The notes under the pieces are model-generated. The model was not told the DNA's origin and did no database searches. It saw only the letters and a program-made list of their open reading frames with translations. Shown here piece after piece: positions 19,208 to 30,298 of a stretch of 64,000 nucleotides of DNA. The translations under genes and the position numbers were made by a program. The stretch covers positions 37,491 to 101,490 of the forward strand of contig CAZYWJ010000004.1 of the NCBI GenBank assembly GCA_964651785.1, read 5' to 3'. How positions within the stretch are numbered: position 1 is the stretch's first letter; each line of letters begins with the position of its first letter. The stretch comes from JAKVAV01 sp964651785 (GTDB taxonomy: Bacteria > Bacteroidota > Bacteroidia > Flavobacteriales_D > Cryomorphaceae).

Positions 19208-20299
19208 ATGGTTTCTCCTAAGTGGACGCTTTCTGCCGCCGGCGCTTTCTTGCTTTGCTTTTTTGTTTGGCAAGATTCGTATGCCCAAACCAGAAAGTAC
19301 AGTAATGAGTTTTTGAATATCGGTGTGGGGGCGCGGCCGCTCGCCATGTCGGGTGCGGGAGTAGCCTCGGTTACGGATGTTACGGCAGGGTATTGGAATC
19401 CCGCGGGCCTGACCGATATCGAAGCAGACCTCGATATAGCCGGGATGCACGCCGAGTACTTTGCGGGTATCGCGCAATACGATTATGGAGCTATTGCCAA
19501 AACCATCGACAGCACTTCCGTTATCGCTCTCTCCGTCATCCGATTCGGAGTGGACGATATTCCCAATACTACACAGCTCATAAATGCTGACGGAACCTTG
19601 AATTATGACAACATTACCACCTTCTCTGCGGTGGATTACGGCTTCTTGGTGTCCTATGCCAAGGAGCTCAAAGTGCCGGGACTTTCTCTCGGGGCCAATG
19701 TAAAAGTGGTGCACCGTATCATCGGAGACTTCGCCTCTAGCTGGGGTTTCGGTCTTGATGCGGGTGTCATTTACCGTAAGGGAAACTGGCGCCTTGCCGC
19801 AATGGCTCGCGATCTGACCTCTACCTACAATGCTTGGAATTACACCCTCGATGAGGCGACGCAAGAAGTTTTTATTGCCACGGGAAATGAGCTTCCTGAA
19901 AATGGTCTGGAAATAACCCTTCCGCGCTTCATCTTCGGGGCATCTTATAAAAGGGAGCTGGGTAAGTTTGCCTTGTTGGGTGAAATCAATGCCGCCCTCA
20001 CAACTGATGGTCAGCGTAATGTCTTGATCAGTGCCGACCCGCTGAGCATCGACCCTGTAATGGGAATTGAGGCAAGTTACCTCAACATGATTTTCCTTCG
20101 AGCCGGTATCGGGAATATCCAAAAAATAAAGACCTTTCAGGGAACTGAAGAGTATAGCGTACAGCCCAATATGGGTGTCGGCCTCAGGCTTGGAAATTTC
20201 TTTCTCGACTATGCCATCACCGATATAGGGAATACTTCGGAAGCGCTGTACTCTAACGTGTTTAGTCTACGCTTTAGAATATTTAAGCAAGCTCAGTGA
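19208..20299 (+). CDS. PorV/PorQ-family outer-membrane protein (type IX secretion associated)
   Basis: A 363-residue exported barrel protein. A signal peptide (to about DSYAQ) is followed by the PorV/PorQ hallmark FLNIGVGARPLAMSGAG and then GYWNPAGL. The ATG at 19208 is used; an upstream TTG at 19169 would add an unlikely leader. The stop overlaps the GTG start of the PorU2 gene (GTGA), so translation is coupled. This pairing suggests it is the shuttle/barrel partner for the PorU2 sortase-like protein, as PorV is for PorU. It is distinct from PorV proper, which normally sits next to porU. Confidence 0.82.
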   Translation: MVSPKWTLSAAGAFLLCFFVWQDSYAQTRKYSNEFLNIGVGARPLAMSGAGVASVTDVTAGYWNPAGLTDIEADLDIAGMHAEYFAGIAQYDYGAIAKTIDSTSVIALSVIRFGVDDIPNTTQLINADGTLNYDNITTFSAVDYGFLVSYAKELKVPGLSLGANVKVVHRIIGDFASSWGFGLDAGVIYRKGNWRLAAMARDLTSTYNAWNYTLDEATQEVFIATGNELPENGLEITLPRFIFGASYKRELGKFALLGEINAALTTDGQRNVLISADPLSIDPVMGIEASYLNMIFLRAGIGNIQKIKTFQGTEEYSVQPNMGVGLRLGNFFLDYAITDIGNTSEALYSNVFSLRFRIFKQAQ

Positions 20300-23200
20300 A
20301 GAAACTCTACCTTCTAGGTTTTTTATTCATATCATCCCTCATTCAAGCTCAGCCTTTCGGCAATGAGTGGATTGAGTACGATCAGAAATACTACAAGTTT
20401 CCGATTGCCGAGGAAGGTGTTTATCGAATTACATTCAATGATTTAGCCAATGCGGGAATTCCCATTTCGGGAATTGACCCCGCAAACATTCAGCTTTTCG
20501 CCGCCAACAAAGAAGTGCCGATTTACATCGAAGGGGGAGATGATGGCTTTTTCAATTCGACCGATTACATTGAGTTTATCGGTCGAAAAAATGACGGTTC
20601 CTTAGAAACGGTACTGTACGACACTCCCGACGATCAACCCAACCCTTATTACAGCCTCTTTAATGACACGTTAAATTATTTCATCACTTGGTCATCNNNN
20701 NNNNNNNNNNNNNNNNNNNNNNNNNNNNNNNNNNNNNNNNNNNNNNNNNNNNNNNNNNNNNNNNNNNNNNNNNNNNNNNNNNNNNNNNNNNNNNNNTCTA
20801 TCACAACTACCTTCAATACTTCGGGAGTATATCAGTCGGCAGGGGCACCTGCTGCTGAGGTCTCTTCCGTTTCGGCGGGAGTATCAAATGCCGCTTCGGG
20901 AGGGGGGAACAACCACTTGTTGCAGATTCGCTACGGAACCGAAAATGCGCTAAGTGTCAACTTTCAGTTTCAAGGCTATCAGGTCAATCGCTTTTCATTT
21001 AATGTGCCGAATGCGTCCATCGGAACGCAAACCACGCCCATCAGACACGAAGTCTCAAATTCACTTGGTGTAGCCAGCGATTATCAAGCCTTGGCTAGCG
21101 TCGAGTTTACTTTTCCTCATATCACCAATTTGGCAGGAGCCAACTCATTCAAATTCCTCTACAAACTTAATACGCAGCAAAGCAAAACGCGTTTTGACCT
21201 GTCCGGAATTTCAGGAACCAATCCGAGGGTATACACAAATGGTTCATCTGCACAACGAGCAGAGATGATTGAAAGCAGCGGTACCTATCGCACTCTTTTA
21301 GAAAACAGCTTTGGTGATGATACCTATGATATTTTTTTAGTAACTGAGGAATCAGTACGACCCATCGGGCCGATTACTGCCGTTGCGAATAATGGATTTT
21401 TCACTAATTACGGTTTGGCCGAGGTTGACTCTGCTTTTTTGATCATAACCCACGAGTCTTTAATTGAAACGGCGCAGGCTTATGCCAACTATCGTCAATT
21501 ACGATACAATACGGTTTTGGCCGAAGTCGATGAACTCTACGATCAATTCGGTGGTGGAGTGGAAAAAAGTGGGCTTGCACTGCGAAACTTCTCTGATTTT
21601 CTATTGAACGCTTGGCCAACGCCGCCGCGGTATCTCTTGTTGTTGGGAAAAAGCGTAAGAACCGTCTCAGAACAGTTTGCTCCCGGTTCAAGGAGAGATT
21701 CTGCAAGTTATGCACGAAACTTGGTGCCCACACTCGGTTATCCATCTTCGGATAATTACATTACTGCCGGTTTGGGAAATACCATCCTCGAACCCGCCTT
21801 TAGAACGGGAAGAGTAAGTGCCCGAAACCAAGAGGAATTGCAGTGGTATTTGGACAAACTCCAAACGTTTGAAGCACAACCGCAAGCTGCCTGGATGAAA
21901 AATGTTCTTCACTTCGGGGGAGGGCGAGATAGCCAGGAGCAAAACCGATTTGCCTCCTACCTCTTTAACTATGAGCAAATCATTGAAGATTCTGCCTTCG
22001 GCGCTGACGTTCATACTTTTCTCAAAACGTCATCCGTGCCCATCGAGATAAATTTATCTGAGGAGGTAGATATGCTCATAAATGAAGGTTCTTCGCTGAT
22101 GACATTTTTTGCCCACGCCAGCTCTGATGGTTTTGATCAAACTATTGATAATCCGAATAATTACGAATGGAATGGAAAGTACCCGTTCCTTTTGGGAAAT
22201 GGTTGCTATACGGGAGACTTCCACGGGCCGGGGCAGGGTAGCACTGCGGAACAGTACACCATCTTACAGGATAAAGGGGTGATCGGATTTTTATCATCAA
22301 CAGAGCTGGGGTTTGAAGCTTCATTAAATGATTACAGCCGAAAGTTTTACCGAAACCTGTCCATTGATAATTACGGCGGAACGGTTGGAGATCATATTCG
22401 AAAAACCGTAAGAGAAATTCAATCGCAAAATGACCCCGGAAATCTTTTCGTAATCAACACAACTTTAGGAATGTCTCTCCAAGGCGATCCTGCGGTGGTG
22501 GTCAATAGCTGGCCCAAGCCCGACCTGAGTATTACCGAGCAAGATATATTTTTCACTCCATCTGACATCACTGCCGAAACCGACAGTTTTACGGTAAATA
22601 TCGTCGTAACCAACATTGGTCGCGGAACTTATCAGCCATTTTCCATCACGCTGGAGCACGAAACGCCTGAAGGTGTTGGAGACTCCGTTTATGTACGTAC
22701 CATGGAGGGCTTGCTTTTTCGGGATACCATGAGAATAAACCTTCCGGTAAATATTCAGACCGGTCTCGGACTACATCGCTTTAACGTTTTGGCAGACCTT
22801 CCCGGTGATGAAGTAGATGAGTTGGATGGTTTCGAATCCGTCAATAATCAAGTGTTTAATCGACAGCTTTTTATTTCAAATGGCGGAATAGTGCCCGTTT
22901 ATCCATATCGTTTAGCCGTGGTTGATGAGAATCCCGTTGCTCTCCGTGCCTCGACGGGAAATCCATTGGCGGAAGCCGCAACCTACCGAATAGAAGTTGA
23001 TTCGACGGATACTTTTGACAGCCCCGGGCTGCTTTTCACCGAAATAACTCAGAGCGGAGGAGTTTTAGAGTGGACACCCTCTCTCGAATATTCCGATAGC
23101 CTGGTGATTTATTGGCGATGCGCAAAATTAGATGAAGATGAATTGACTTGGCGGGAAAGCTCATTTCAATACATCCCTGAGAAACGGGGCTGGGGACAAG

Positions 23201-25241
23201 CGCATATTTTTCAATTTGAAAATAACGGTTTATCTCAAAAAGAATTTAATCGATCTGACCGACGCATTGATTATTCTACCGGATCTGTTCGTGTCATTAA
23301 TAATGTATTGGGAAATTCCAATTCCAACTCAAACGAAGTTTTGCTAAATACGGATGTGGTTGAGTATGGCCTGTGTTTCGGAACGCCTTCTATCCATTTG
23401 GTAGTTTTGGAGCCAATCACTTTCGAAGCTTGGGGTACAAACTACAATAATGAGAACCCTCAAAATCAATTCGGAAACGTAAATGAGACAAGTTGTCGCG
23501 ACCGGGTTGAGTATTTTTTCATTTTCAGACAAAACGAACCCACGCAAATGCAAGCCTTGGCTGACTTGTTGCTTTCGGACATTATTCCGGACGGACACAT
23601 CGTCGTGCTTTATTCGGCCAAATACGTGAGCTATGATGATTGGGATGCGACTCCTGATATCTACGATGCCTTCGAGACCATGGACGCTTCAATAATCGGA
23701 TCTGAAATGGCACAGGATAGCGTACCCTTCTCGCTCATTACCCGTAAGGGCGATCCTGATTTTGCCTTTGAGCTTTACGGCGAAAACATAAGCGATGTGC
23801 TGAACAACATCGTTGATGTGCCTGCTTCAGGAAATGCCGGGCAAATGATAACTCCGCGAATCGGACCGGCATCCTCTTGGAAAACTCTGAGTTGGCAAAC
23901 TTCATCTCTCGAATCCGCTCCCGGTGATACATCGCGAATTTCGATTGTCGGTATAAAGTCCAACGGAGTGAAGGAGGAGCTATTGGAAAGTCCTTACGAG
24001 GAATTGGCCAACGACCTGCTCAATTTTGGCTCCCAAGTTTCTGCTTCAGAGTACCCTTATTTGCAATTGCAAATTTTTTCGGAAGATCAAGAAAATCAAA
24101 CACCACGACAGGTTGATCGATGGCACGTGCTGTACGATGAGGTCACGGAATTGGCTGTAAATCCCAGCCGACACTTTGCCTTTTCAGGAAATGAAATTGC
24201 TCAAGGTGCAGACGGTTTTCTGTCGGTGGCTATTGAAAATATTTCTATGGTTGATTCGGATAGCCTTCTGGTGCGCTATTGGATCGAAGACGAAGAACGA
24301 AATGAAATTGAAATCCCCTACGAGCTTCAGGATTCCTTGCTCATCGGCGAGGCTTTAATCGATACGGTAAATTTTGATACGCGCTTTCTTCAAGGGGAGA
24401 ATACGCTTTGGGTAGAAGTGAATCCGGTAAACTCTGAAACGGGTTTAGCGCATCAGCCCGAGCAGACACGCTTCAATAATATTCTGCGAATACCTTTTGT
24501 AGTGAACGTCGATGAAGAAAATCCCATACTCGATGTCACCTTCGATGGCATTCATATCATAAACGGGGAGGTGGTGTCTTCTAATCCTGAGGTGCTCATT
24601 GCACTCAAGGACGAGAACCCTTTCCTCATTATGGATGAACCTGCGGACACTTCGCTATTCAAAGTCTTTTTGGCTGAGCCCGATGGAAATTTGGAGCGTG
24701 TTTATTTCACCAATTCTACGGGAGAGGAGATTATGCAATTTATCCCCGCGGAGAACGAACAGAATCGTGCTAAGATTTTTTATCGACCTGAATTTAACGA
24801 GAACGGAGAATACAAGCTGTTGGTTCAGGCCAGCGATAAGTCGGGAAACTCTTCCGGGAATACCGATTTTGAAATAGACTTTGAGGTTATTCAAGAATCG
24901 ACCATCACGGAGGTGCTTAACTATCCGAATCCCTTCTCAACCAGTACGCAGTTTATCTTCACCCTTACGGGAGATCAGGTGCCCGATGAGTTCAAAATTC
25001 AGATCATGACCATTTCGGGAAAGGTGGTTCGTGAGATTATGCAAGATGAATTCGGTCCGATCCGCGTAGGGCGAAACCGCTCCATGTACCGCTGGGATGC
25101 CCGCGATGAATTTGGCGATCGACTTGCAAACGGTGTTTATCTCTACCGCGTTATCGCTAAAATTAACGGTGAAGACATCATGCTTCGCGATGGCGGTGCC
25201 TCGCAGTATTTTGAACAAGGTTTTGGTAAGATGGTGTTGTT
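20296..25241 (+). CDS. porU2: Type IX secretion sortase-like protein PorU2 (C25 gingipain-like; internal gap, 3' end in gap)
   Basis: A very large exported protein (about 1650 residues visible) starting at GTG 20296, inside the PorV-family stop. After the signal peptide (LISSLIQAQ) comes an N-terminal domain, then a 100-N gap, then a Peptidase_C25 domain. Its catalytic pair is visible as His in TFFAHASSDG (about residue 607, nominal) and Cys in LLGNGCYTGDFHG (about 637). Several Ig-like and CARDB-like beta domains follow. The C-terminus (NYPNPFSTST, then GKVVREI and ANGVYLYRVI) resembles a type A sorting/FlgD-like domain. Only a few residues seem lost at the 3' gap. It probably cleaves cargo C-terminal signals or acts as a cell-surface protease. 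Confidence 0.85.
20697..20796. other. Assembly gap (100 N) inside porU2
   Basis: Exactly 100 N. The reading frame is the same on both sides, so the true length may be near 100 modulo 3, or this may be chance. Confidence 0.99.
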
Positions 25242-25341
25242 NNNNNNNNNNNNNNNNNNNNNNNNNNNNNNNNNNNNNNNNNNNNNNNNNNNNNNNNNNN
25301 NNNNNNNNNNNNNNNNNNNNNNNNNNNNNNNNNNNNNNNNN
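25242..25341. other. Assembly gap (100 N)
   Basis: Exactly 100 N, hiding the porU2 stop and the start of the porU2/lpdA intergenic region. Frames that run through it into lpdA are artefacts. Confidence 0.99.
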
Positions 25342-25393
25342 CCCGACCCAACCCCAAACTTTCATACTTTTGCCGAACGAAAAAACACCATCC

Positions 25394-26794
25394 ATGGATC
25401 AATACGATGTAGTAATAATTGGCTCGGGACCCGGGGGCTACGTTTGCGCAATACGCTGTGCCCAATTGGGAATGAAAACAGCCATCATCGAAAAATATAA
25501 TACGCTCGGAGGGACTTGCTTGAACGTGGGTTGTATCCCGTCAAAAGCTCTTTTGGACTCATCCGAACACTACTTCAAAGCTGCACATGAATTTAAAGAT
25601 CACGGTATTGACTTGAAAGATCTCAAGGTCAACTTGCCGCAAATGATCAAACGCAAAGCAGAAGTTGTCGATCAAACGACTAAAGGAATCGATTTCCTGA
25701 TGAAAAAGAATGACATCACCGTATTGCACGGTGTCGGATCTTTTGTGGATAAAGAAACGGTAAAAGTGAAATCGGACGACGATGAGAAAGAAATTAAAGC
25801 CAAACGCATCGTGATCGCGACGGGTTCAAAGCCAAACTATTTTCCCGGTATGGAGCCCGACAAGGAACGCATCATCACCAGCACGGAAGCACTTGAACTA
25901 AAAGAAGTGCCGAAGAAAATGGTGGTAGTCGGAGGTGGCGTGATCGGTCTCGAATTGGGATCAGTGTATGCCCGCCTCGGAACGGAGGTGACCGTCGTGG
26001 AATTTACCGATAGCATCATTCCCACCATGGACCGAACGCTCGGAAAAGAGTTGATGAAAGTCCTGAAGAAAGAAGGAGTGAAGTTCAACTTCAACCACAA
26101 GGTTCAGAAAGTGGAAAACACAGGCAAGGGTGTAAAGGTGACCGCTCTCGATAAGAAGGATGAAGAAGTCTCATTCGAAGCCGACTATTGCTTAGTATCC
26201 GTTGGGCGTAAGCCGTACACTGAAGGATTGGGTCTGGAAAATGCAGGACTCAAAACCGATGATCGGGGTAGAATAGAAGTAGACGATCACCTCAAAACCA
26301 AGACTGAAAATATCTATGCCATCGGCGATGTGGTGAGAGGCGCCATGCTGGCACATAAAGCCGAGGAGGAAGGCGTGATGGTGGCCGAAATAATGGCCGG
26401 TCAAAAACCGCACATCAATTATAAGTTGATTCCGAATGTAGTTTACACATGGCCCGAAGTGGCGGGAGTAGGCTATACCGAAGAGGAACTCAAAGCGGAT
26501 GGTAAGGAATACAAAACCGGTTCTTTTCCGATGCGAGCACTAGGTAGAGCGCGCGCCAGCGGCGATACGTATGGGTTGATTAAAATTTTAGCCGATAAAG
26601 AGACCGATGAAATTCTCGGAGTTCACATGATCGGACCGCGTGTAGCTGACTTGATTTCCGAAGGAGTGGTGGCGATGGAGTACCGCGCCAGCGCAGAAGA
26701 CATTGCCAGAATGAGCCACGCTCACCCGACTTATTCAGAAGCGGTGAAAGAGGCCGCTCTGGCCGCGACGGAAGATCGCGCGATGCACATCTGA
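25394..26794 (+). CDS. lpdA: Dihydrolipoyl dehydrogenase (E3)
   Basis: A 466-residue FAD disulfide oxidoreductase. The ATG at 25394 places the FAD fold IIGSGPGGYVCAIRCAQLG at the N-terminus. The redox pair is in GGTCLNVGCIPSK, the NAD fold is VVVGGGVIGLELGSVYARLG, the second FAD motif is YAIGDVV, and the catalytic His-Glu dyad is in HAHPTYSEA. It reoxidises lipoamide in pyruvate and 2-oxoglutarate dehydrogenase and the glycine cleavage system. pdhB lies at 46.6 kb. hemH starts 36 bases downstream on the same strand. Confidence 0.97.
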   Translation: MDQYDVVIIGSGPGGYVCAIRCAQLGMKTAIIEKYNTLGGTCLNVGCIPSKALLDSSEHYFKAAHEFKDHGIDLKDLKVNLPQMIKRKAEVVDQTTKGIDFLMKKNDITVLHGVGSFVDKETVKVKSDDDEKEIKAKRIVIATGSKPNYFPGMEPDKERIITSTEALELKEVPKKMVVVGGGVIGLELGSVYARLGTEVTVVEFTDSIIPTMDRTLGKELMKVLKKEGVKFNFNHKVQKVENTGKGVKVTALDKKDEEVSFEADYCLVSVGRKPYTEGLGLENAGLKTDDRGRIEVDDHLKTKTENIYAIGDVVRGAMLAHKAEEEGVMVAEIMAGQKPHINYKLIPNVVYTWPEVAGVGYTEEELKADGKEYKTGSFPMRALGRARASGDTYGLIKILADKETDEILGVHMIGPRVADLISEGVVAMEYRASAEDIARMSHAHPTYSEAVKEAALAATEDRAMHI

Positions 26795-26830
26795 TCCAAA
26801 CATGATTCGCGGATCCTTGTTACAGTTCGT

Positions 26831-27850
26831 ATGAAAAAGAAAGTAGGCGTTTTGTTGATTAACCTTGGTACTCCCGATAGTCCCAAGGTGAGTGATGTAA
26901 GAAAATACCTCACGGAATTTTTGAACGACCCTCGTGTGATTGACATTCCCGCTGCAGCGAGAGCGATCCTTGTGAACGGCATCATCGTGCCTTTTCGCGC
27001 GCCAAAATCAGCGAAAATTTACAAGGAGCTTTTCGATTTGAACGGTGGTAAATCGCCGCTGCTCGAGTACGGTTATAAAGTTAGAGATGTCCTTCGCGAG
27101 AGATTGAAGGGCCACGCTGAAGTGGAGCTTGCCATGCGCTACGGAAAACCATCTTTGGAAGAGGTGACGGACAAAATGAACAAAGCGGGCTACGATCGCG
27201 TGATTGTCTTTCCGCTTTTTCCGCAATACGCGTCGGCATCGTCGGGGTCGGCCATCGAAAAAGCCATGAAGCTTATTCGCAAGTGGTACGTCATTCCCGA
27301 GATTGAGATTATTTCTCAGTTTTACGACCATCCGGGCTACATCAATACCGTGGTGGAGCAAGCGAAGAAATACGACCTGAAAGATTACGATCACGTGCTG
27401 TTTTCCTACCACGGTTTGCCCGTGAGGCAAGTCGATAAGGTATACGAAGATCGTCAATGCTCCAACCACAGTTGCGAAACGGAGATAAACGACAAAAATC
27501 GATTTTGCTACAAAGCCACCTGTTACGCCACTACCAGGTTGGTAGCCGAGAAGATGGGGCTTTCCGAAAAAGATTACACCGTGTGCTTTCAGTCCAGATT
27601 GGACAAAAAATGGTTGGAGCCATTTTCCGATAAGGTAGTGGAAGAATGGGGCAAAAAAGGAGCTAAAAAATTGCTCGTCTTCTCACCTGCTTTTGTCGCA
27701 GATTGTCTGGAAACTACTATTGAGATAGGCGACGAATACCAAGAGATTTTCGAAAATTATGGTGGCGAGAAAGTGCAGCTGGTCGAGAGTCTCAATGACC
27801 ACCCGATGTGGATTGAGACCATGGAATCCATGATTAAAGAACGACTCTGA
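26831..27850 (+). CDS. hemH: Ferrochelatase
   Basis: A 339-residue enzyme inserting iron into protoporphyrin (or coproporphyrin III). Family motifs: VLLINLGTPDSP at the start, AMRYGKPS, the catalytic-histidine segment LFSYHGLPVRQ, and SPAFVADCLETTIEI with the conserved acidic residues. A cysteine-rich stretch (CSNHSCETEINDKNRFCYKA) sits in the middle, as in many Bacteroidetes HemH. Its TGA is followed with no spacing by the TTG start of pabB in the same reading frame. Confidence 0.96.
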   Translation: MKKKVGVLLINLGTPDSPKVSDVRKYLTEFLNDPRVIDIPAAARAILVNGIIVPFRAPKSAKIYKELFDLNGGKSPLLEYGYKVRDVLRERLKGHAEVELAMRYGKPSLEEVTDKMNKAGYDRVIVFPLFPQYASASSGSAIEKAMKLIRKWYVIPEIEIISQFYDHPGYINTVVEQAKKYDLKDYDHVLFSYHGLPVRQVDKVYEDRQCSNHSCETEINDKNRFCYKATCYATTRLVAEKMGLSEKDYTVCFQSRLDKKWLEPFSDKVVEEWGKKGAKKLLVFSPAFVADCLETTIEIGDEYQEIFENYGGEKVQLVESLNDHPMWIETMESMIKERL

Positions 27851-28995
27851 TTGGCTTACGGCTGGCATAAAGAATTTAATGTTTCGCAGGAAGGCGATGA
27901 GCTTTTGCGGAGGATAATTTCACTTTCAGCCAACTACGAATTCTTCGCGCTTTACCTCACTGACACAAATTTCTTCATATTTTATGCAGGCGGAGAGCGA
28001 ACTCTCACACTTCGTGAAACTAATGGTGCGTTTGAAGCCCTGCAAAAATTTCAAGAGAACTCGGAAAGAGAGATCTGCGGTATTTTAGGCTACGACCTGA
28101 AAAACGACCTGGAAGACCTGACTTCTGAAAATCCGGATTGTCTTGAAGCACCGGAAGCATGCTTTTTTGAGTCGAACCTGAAGCTGGAGTTTAATTCGGG
28201 AAAACTCTTATGCCAAGCGAGCAATACCCAAACGGGCGAGCGCTTCCTATCTTTTTGGGATGAGGCAGAGCCAATTTCTCTTGAGCAAAGCGGAATTTCG
28301 CCACAACCCCATACCTCGGAAGCCGAATACCTCTCGGCTGCCCGATCATTGAAAGCCCACCTGCAACGCGGCGATATTTACGAAGCAAACTATTGCATTC
28401 AGTTTTCGGCAGATACTCTTGACTTCAATCCGTACTCGGGGTTTTATGCCTTGTGGCAAAATACTAAAGCGCCGTTTTCTGCTTTCGCAAAATTGGGAGA
28501 CTTTTTTGTTTTGTCCGGTTCCCCCGAACGCTACTTAAAGCGAGAGGGAAAGCGGTTGATTTCTCAACCGATCAAAGGAACGGCCAAGCGATCGCGTGAT
28601 TCGATTTTGGATCAAAAGGCTAAGGATGAATTGCTCAGCGACCCGAAGGAGCAAAGCGAGAATGTGATGATCGTAGACTTGGTGAGAAACGACCTGTCGC
28701 GCGTAGCTGCTCGTGGTTCAGTTAAGGTTACTGAGTTATTTGGCGTTCATTCATTCAAAACCGTTCATCATCTGGTTAGTACGGTAGAGGCTGAACTAAA
28801 AACCGGCTTAACTTCATGGGATGCCATTAAGGCGAGTTTTCCGATGGGGTCGATGACGGGTGCNNNNNNNNNNNNNNNNNNNNNNNNNNNNNNNNNNNNN
28901 NNNNNNNNNNNNNNNNNNNNNNNNNNNNNNNNNNNNNNNNNNNNNNNNNNNNNNNNNNNNNNNCTGATGAAAAGTTTGGGGAAATCGCAAAATGA
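27851..28995 (+). CDS. pabB: Aminodeoxychorismate synthase component I / chorismate-binding protein (internal gap)
   Basis: A chorismate-utilising enzyme of the anthranilate/aminodeoxychorismate synthase I family. The core is recognisable: GDIYEANYCIQF, SGSPERYLK, QPIKGTAKRS, ENVMIVDLVRNDLSRVA and the active-site loop FPMGSMTGA directly before the gap. The start must be the TTG at 27851, because the in-frame codon before it is the hemH stop and no ATG occurs near the N-terminus. After the gap, a frame shifted from the first reads DEKFGEIAK then TGA at 28993-28995. This fits the conserved family tail and overlaps the tilS start (ATGA). About 70 residues should be missing. pabB is favoured over trpE because no trp genes are near, but this is inference. 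Confidence 0.82.
28864..28963. other. Assembly gap (100 N) inside pabB
   Basis: Exactly 100 N. The missing family segment should be roughly 200 bases and the coding frame differs on the two sides, so the N count does not reflect the real gap. Confidence 0.99.
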
Positions 28996-30296
28996 ACCTA
29001 CCGAATTTCAAAGAGAATCTTGACAGATTGGGTATTCCTGCGGGAGAATCCGTTCTGATCGCCCTCAGCGGTGGGGTCGATTCCGTGGTGCTTTTGCACC
29101 TCTGCCATGCAGCCGGTCTGAATACCTTTGCGGCTCATGCCAATTTCCATCTGCGCGGTGAAGAAAGCGATGCCGATGAAAACTTCGTCAGGCAATGGTG
29201 TCAAGCTCGAAGTATACCTCTTTTTTGTCGCGATTTTTCCCTCGAAAATCAATCTTCAGATATTCAAGGTCAAGCGCGAAAATTACGCTACCATTGGTTT
29301 TCCGAATTGATGGAAGAACATTCCATACGCTTCATTTTCACGGCTCATCATTTGGATGATCGCTTGGAAACTTTCTTTATCAACTTTCTTCGAGGTACTG
29401 GACTGAAAGGCCTCAAATCCATTCCTGAAAGGAACATCCGAATTTATCGTCCGCTGCTGCCCTTTCGCAAAAGGGAACTAATCGAATATGCCGAAGCGAA
29501 TCAATTAGATTGGCGCGAAGACAGTTCGAATCAAAAAGACGTTTATCTCCGCAATCGAGTCCGACAGCAAATCATTCCGACTCTTGAAACTTTTGATGAA
29601 AACGCCGTGAATCTGGCAGGGCGATCGTTGGAATTTTTGGCGGAAGCCGACACGTATTTCAAAAGAGCTGCTGGCAAATTTATCTCCGAATTGCAAACAG
29701 ACGGATTTACCTGTAAAGTGTCAAATCACGATTGGGATTCCCTTTTTGAGCACCCTCCTCTGCACAAATACGTTTTCGAAGAATTGGGTTTTGAGCCGGG
29801 TCAATTGGATCAATTGGAGCAACTCAGATCTAGCGATTCGGGCAAGAAAATCAGCGGGAAGCGATTTACGGCATACCGTGACCGCGATGGATTCGTGCTT
29901 CGGAATAATTCGATGGAAATTGCCAAGACCGTTCAGATTGAGAAGTCGAGCAGTGGCAGCATGGATGAGCCAATTTCACTTTCGTGGAAAACGGAAAGAA
30001 TCCCATCTCGATTTTCAACTGATCCAATGGAGGCTTATTTGCCAATTGAAAAGCTGAAATTTCCGCTGGAGCTTAGACGGTGGAAAGACGGTGATCGATT
30101 CAGGCCTTTCGGAATGAAAGGATCGAAAAAAGTGAGCGACTTTTTAATCGACGCAAAGGTTTCCGTTCCCGAAAAAGAACGCACCTTCGTCTTGACTTCC
30201 GGTGGGGATATTTGCTGGTTGGTAGGCCATAGACTTGATTATCGATTTAAAGCCGATTCCGAGACTACCGAAGTCATCCATTTTAAACTAAACTGA
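28992..30296 (+). CDS. tilS: tRNA(Ile)-lysidine synthetase
   Basis: A 434-residue N-type PP-loop ATPase that makes lysidine at C34 of tRNA-Ile(CAU). The PP-loop ALSGGVDSVVLL is near residue 23, followed by family motifs HANFHLRG, GQARKLRYHWF and TAHHLDDRLETFFINFLRGTG. The TilS C-terminal domain is present (ELRRWKDGDRFRPFGMKGSK, then KKVSDFLIDAKV). The ATG at 28992 overlaps the pabB stop, and the stop lies 2 bases before the next start, so it is the middle of a tight operon. Essential in most bacteria. Confidence 0.95.
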   Translation: MNLPNFKENLDRLGIPAGESVLIALSGGVDSVVLLHLCHAAGLNTFAAHANFHLRGEESDADENFVRQWCQARSIPLFCRDFSLENQSSDIQGQARKLRYHWFSELMEEHSIRFIFTAHHLDDRLETFFINFLRGTGLKGLKSIPERNIRIYRPLLPFRKRELIEYAEANQLDWREDSSNQKDVYLRNRVRQQIIPTLETFDENAVNLAGRSLEFLAEADTYFKRAAGKFISELQTDGFTCKVSNHDWDSLFEHPPLHKYVFEELGFEPGQLDQLEQLRSSDSGKKISGKRFTAYRDRDGFVLRNNSMEIAKTVQIEKSSSGSMDEPISLSWKTERIPSRFSTDPMEAYLPIEKLKFPLELRRWKDGDRFRPFGMKGSKKVSDFLIDAKVSVPEKERTFVLTSGGDICWLVGHRLDYRFKADSETTEVIHFKLN

Positions 30297-30298
30297 AC

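Noticed and set aside
19127..20122. Long minus-strand extension upstream of pssA
   Set aside because: It is the antisense of the PorV-family gene, shows no protein family pattern, and the PssA family start is at 19126.
25097..25393. A longer lpdA frame extending through the gap
   Set aside because: The part before the gap is an alternative frame of porU2; LpdA starts at the ATG at 25394 with its FAD motif.
28964..29023. In-phase tail of pabB that runs into tilS
   Set aside because: A different frame gives the family-like end and an ATGA overlap with tilS.
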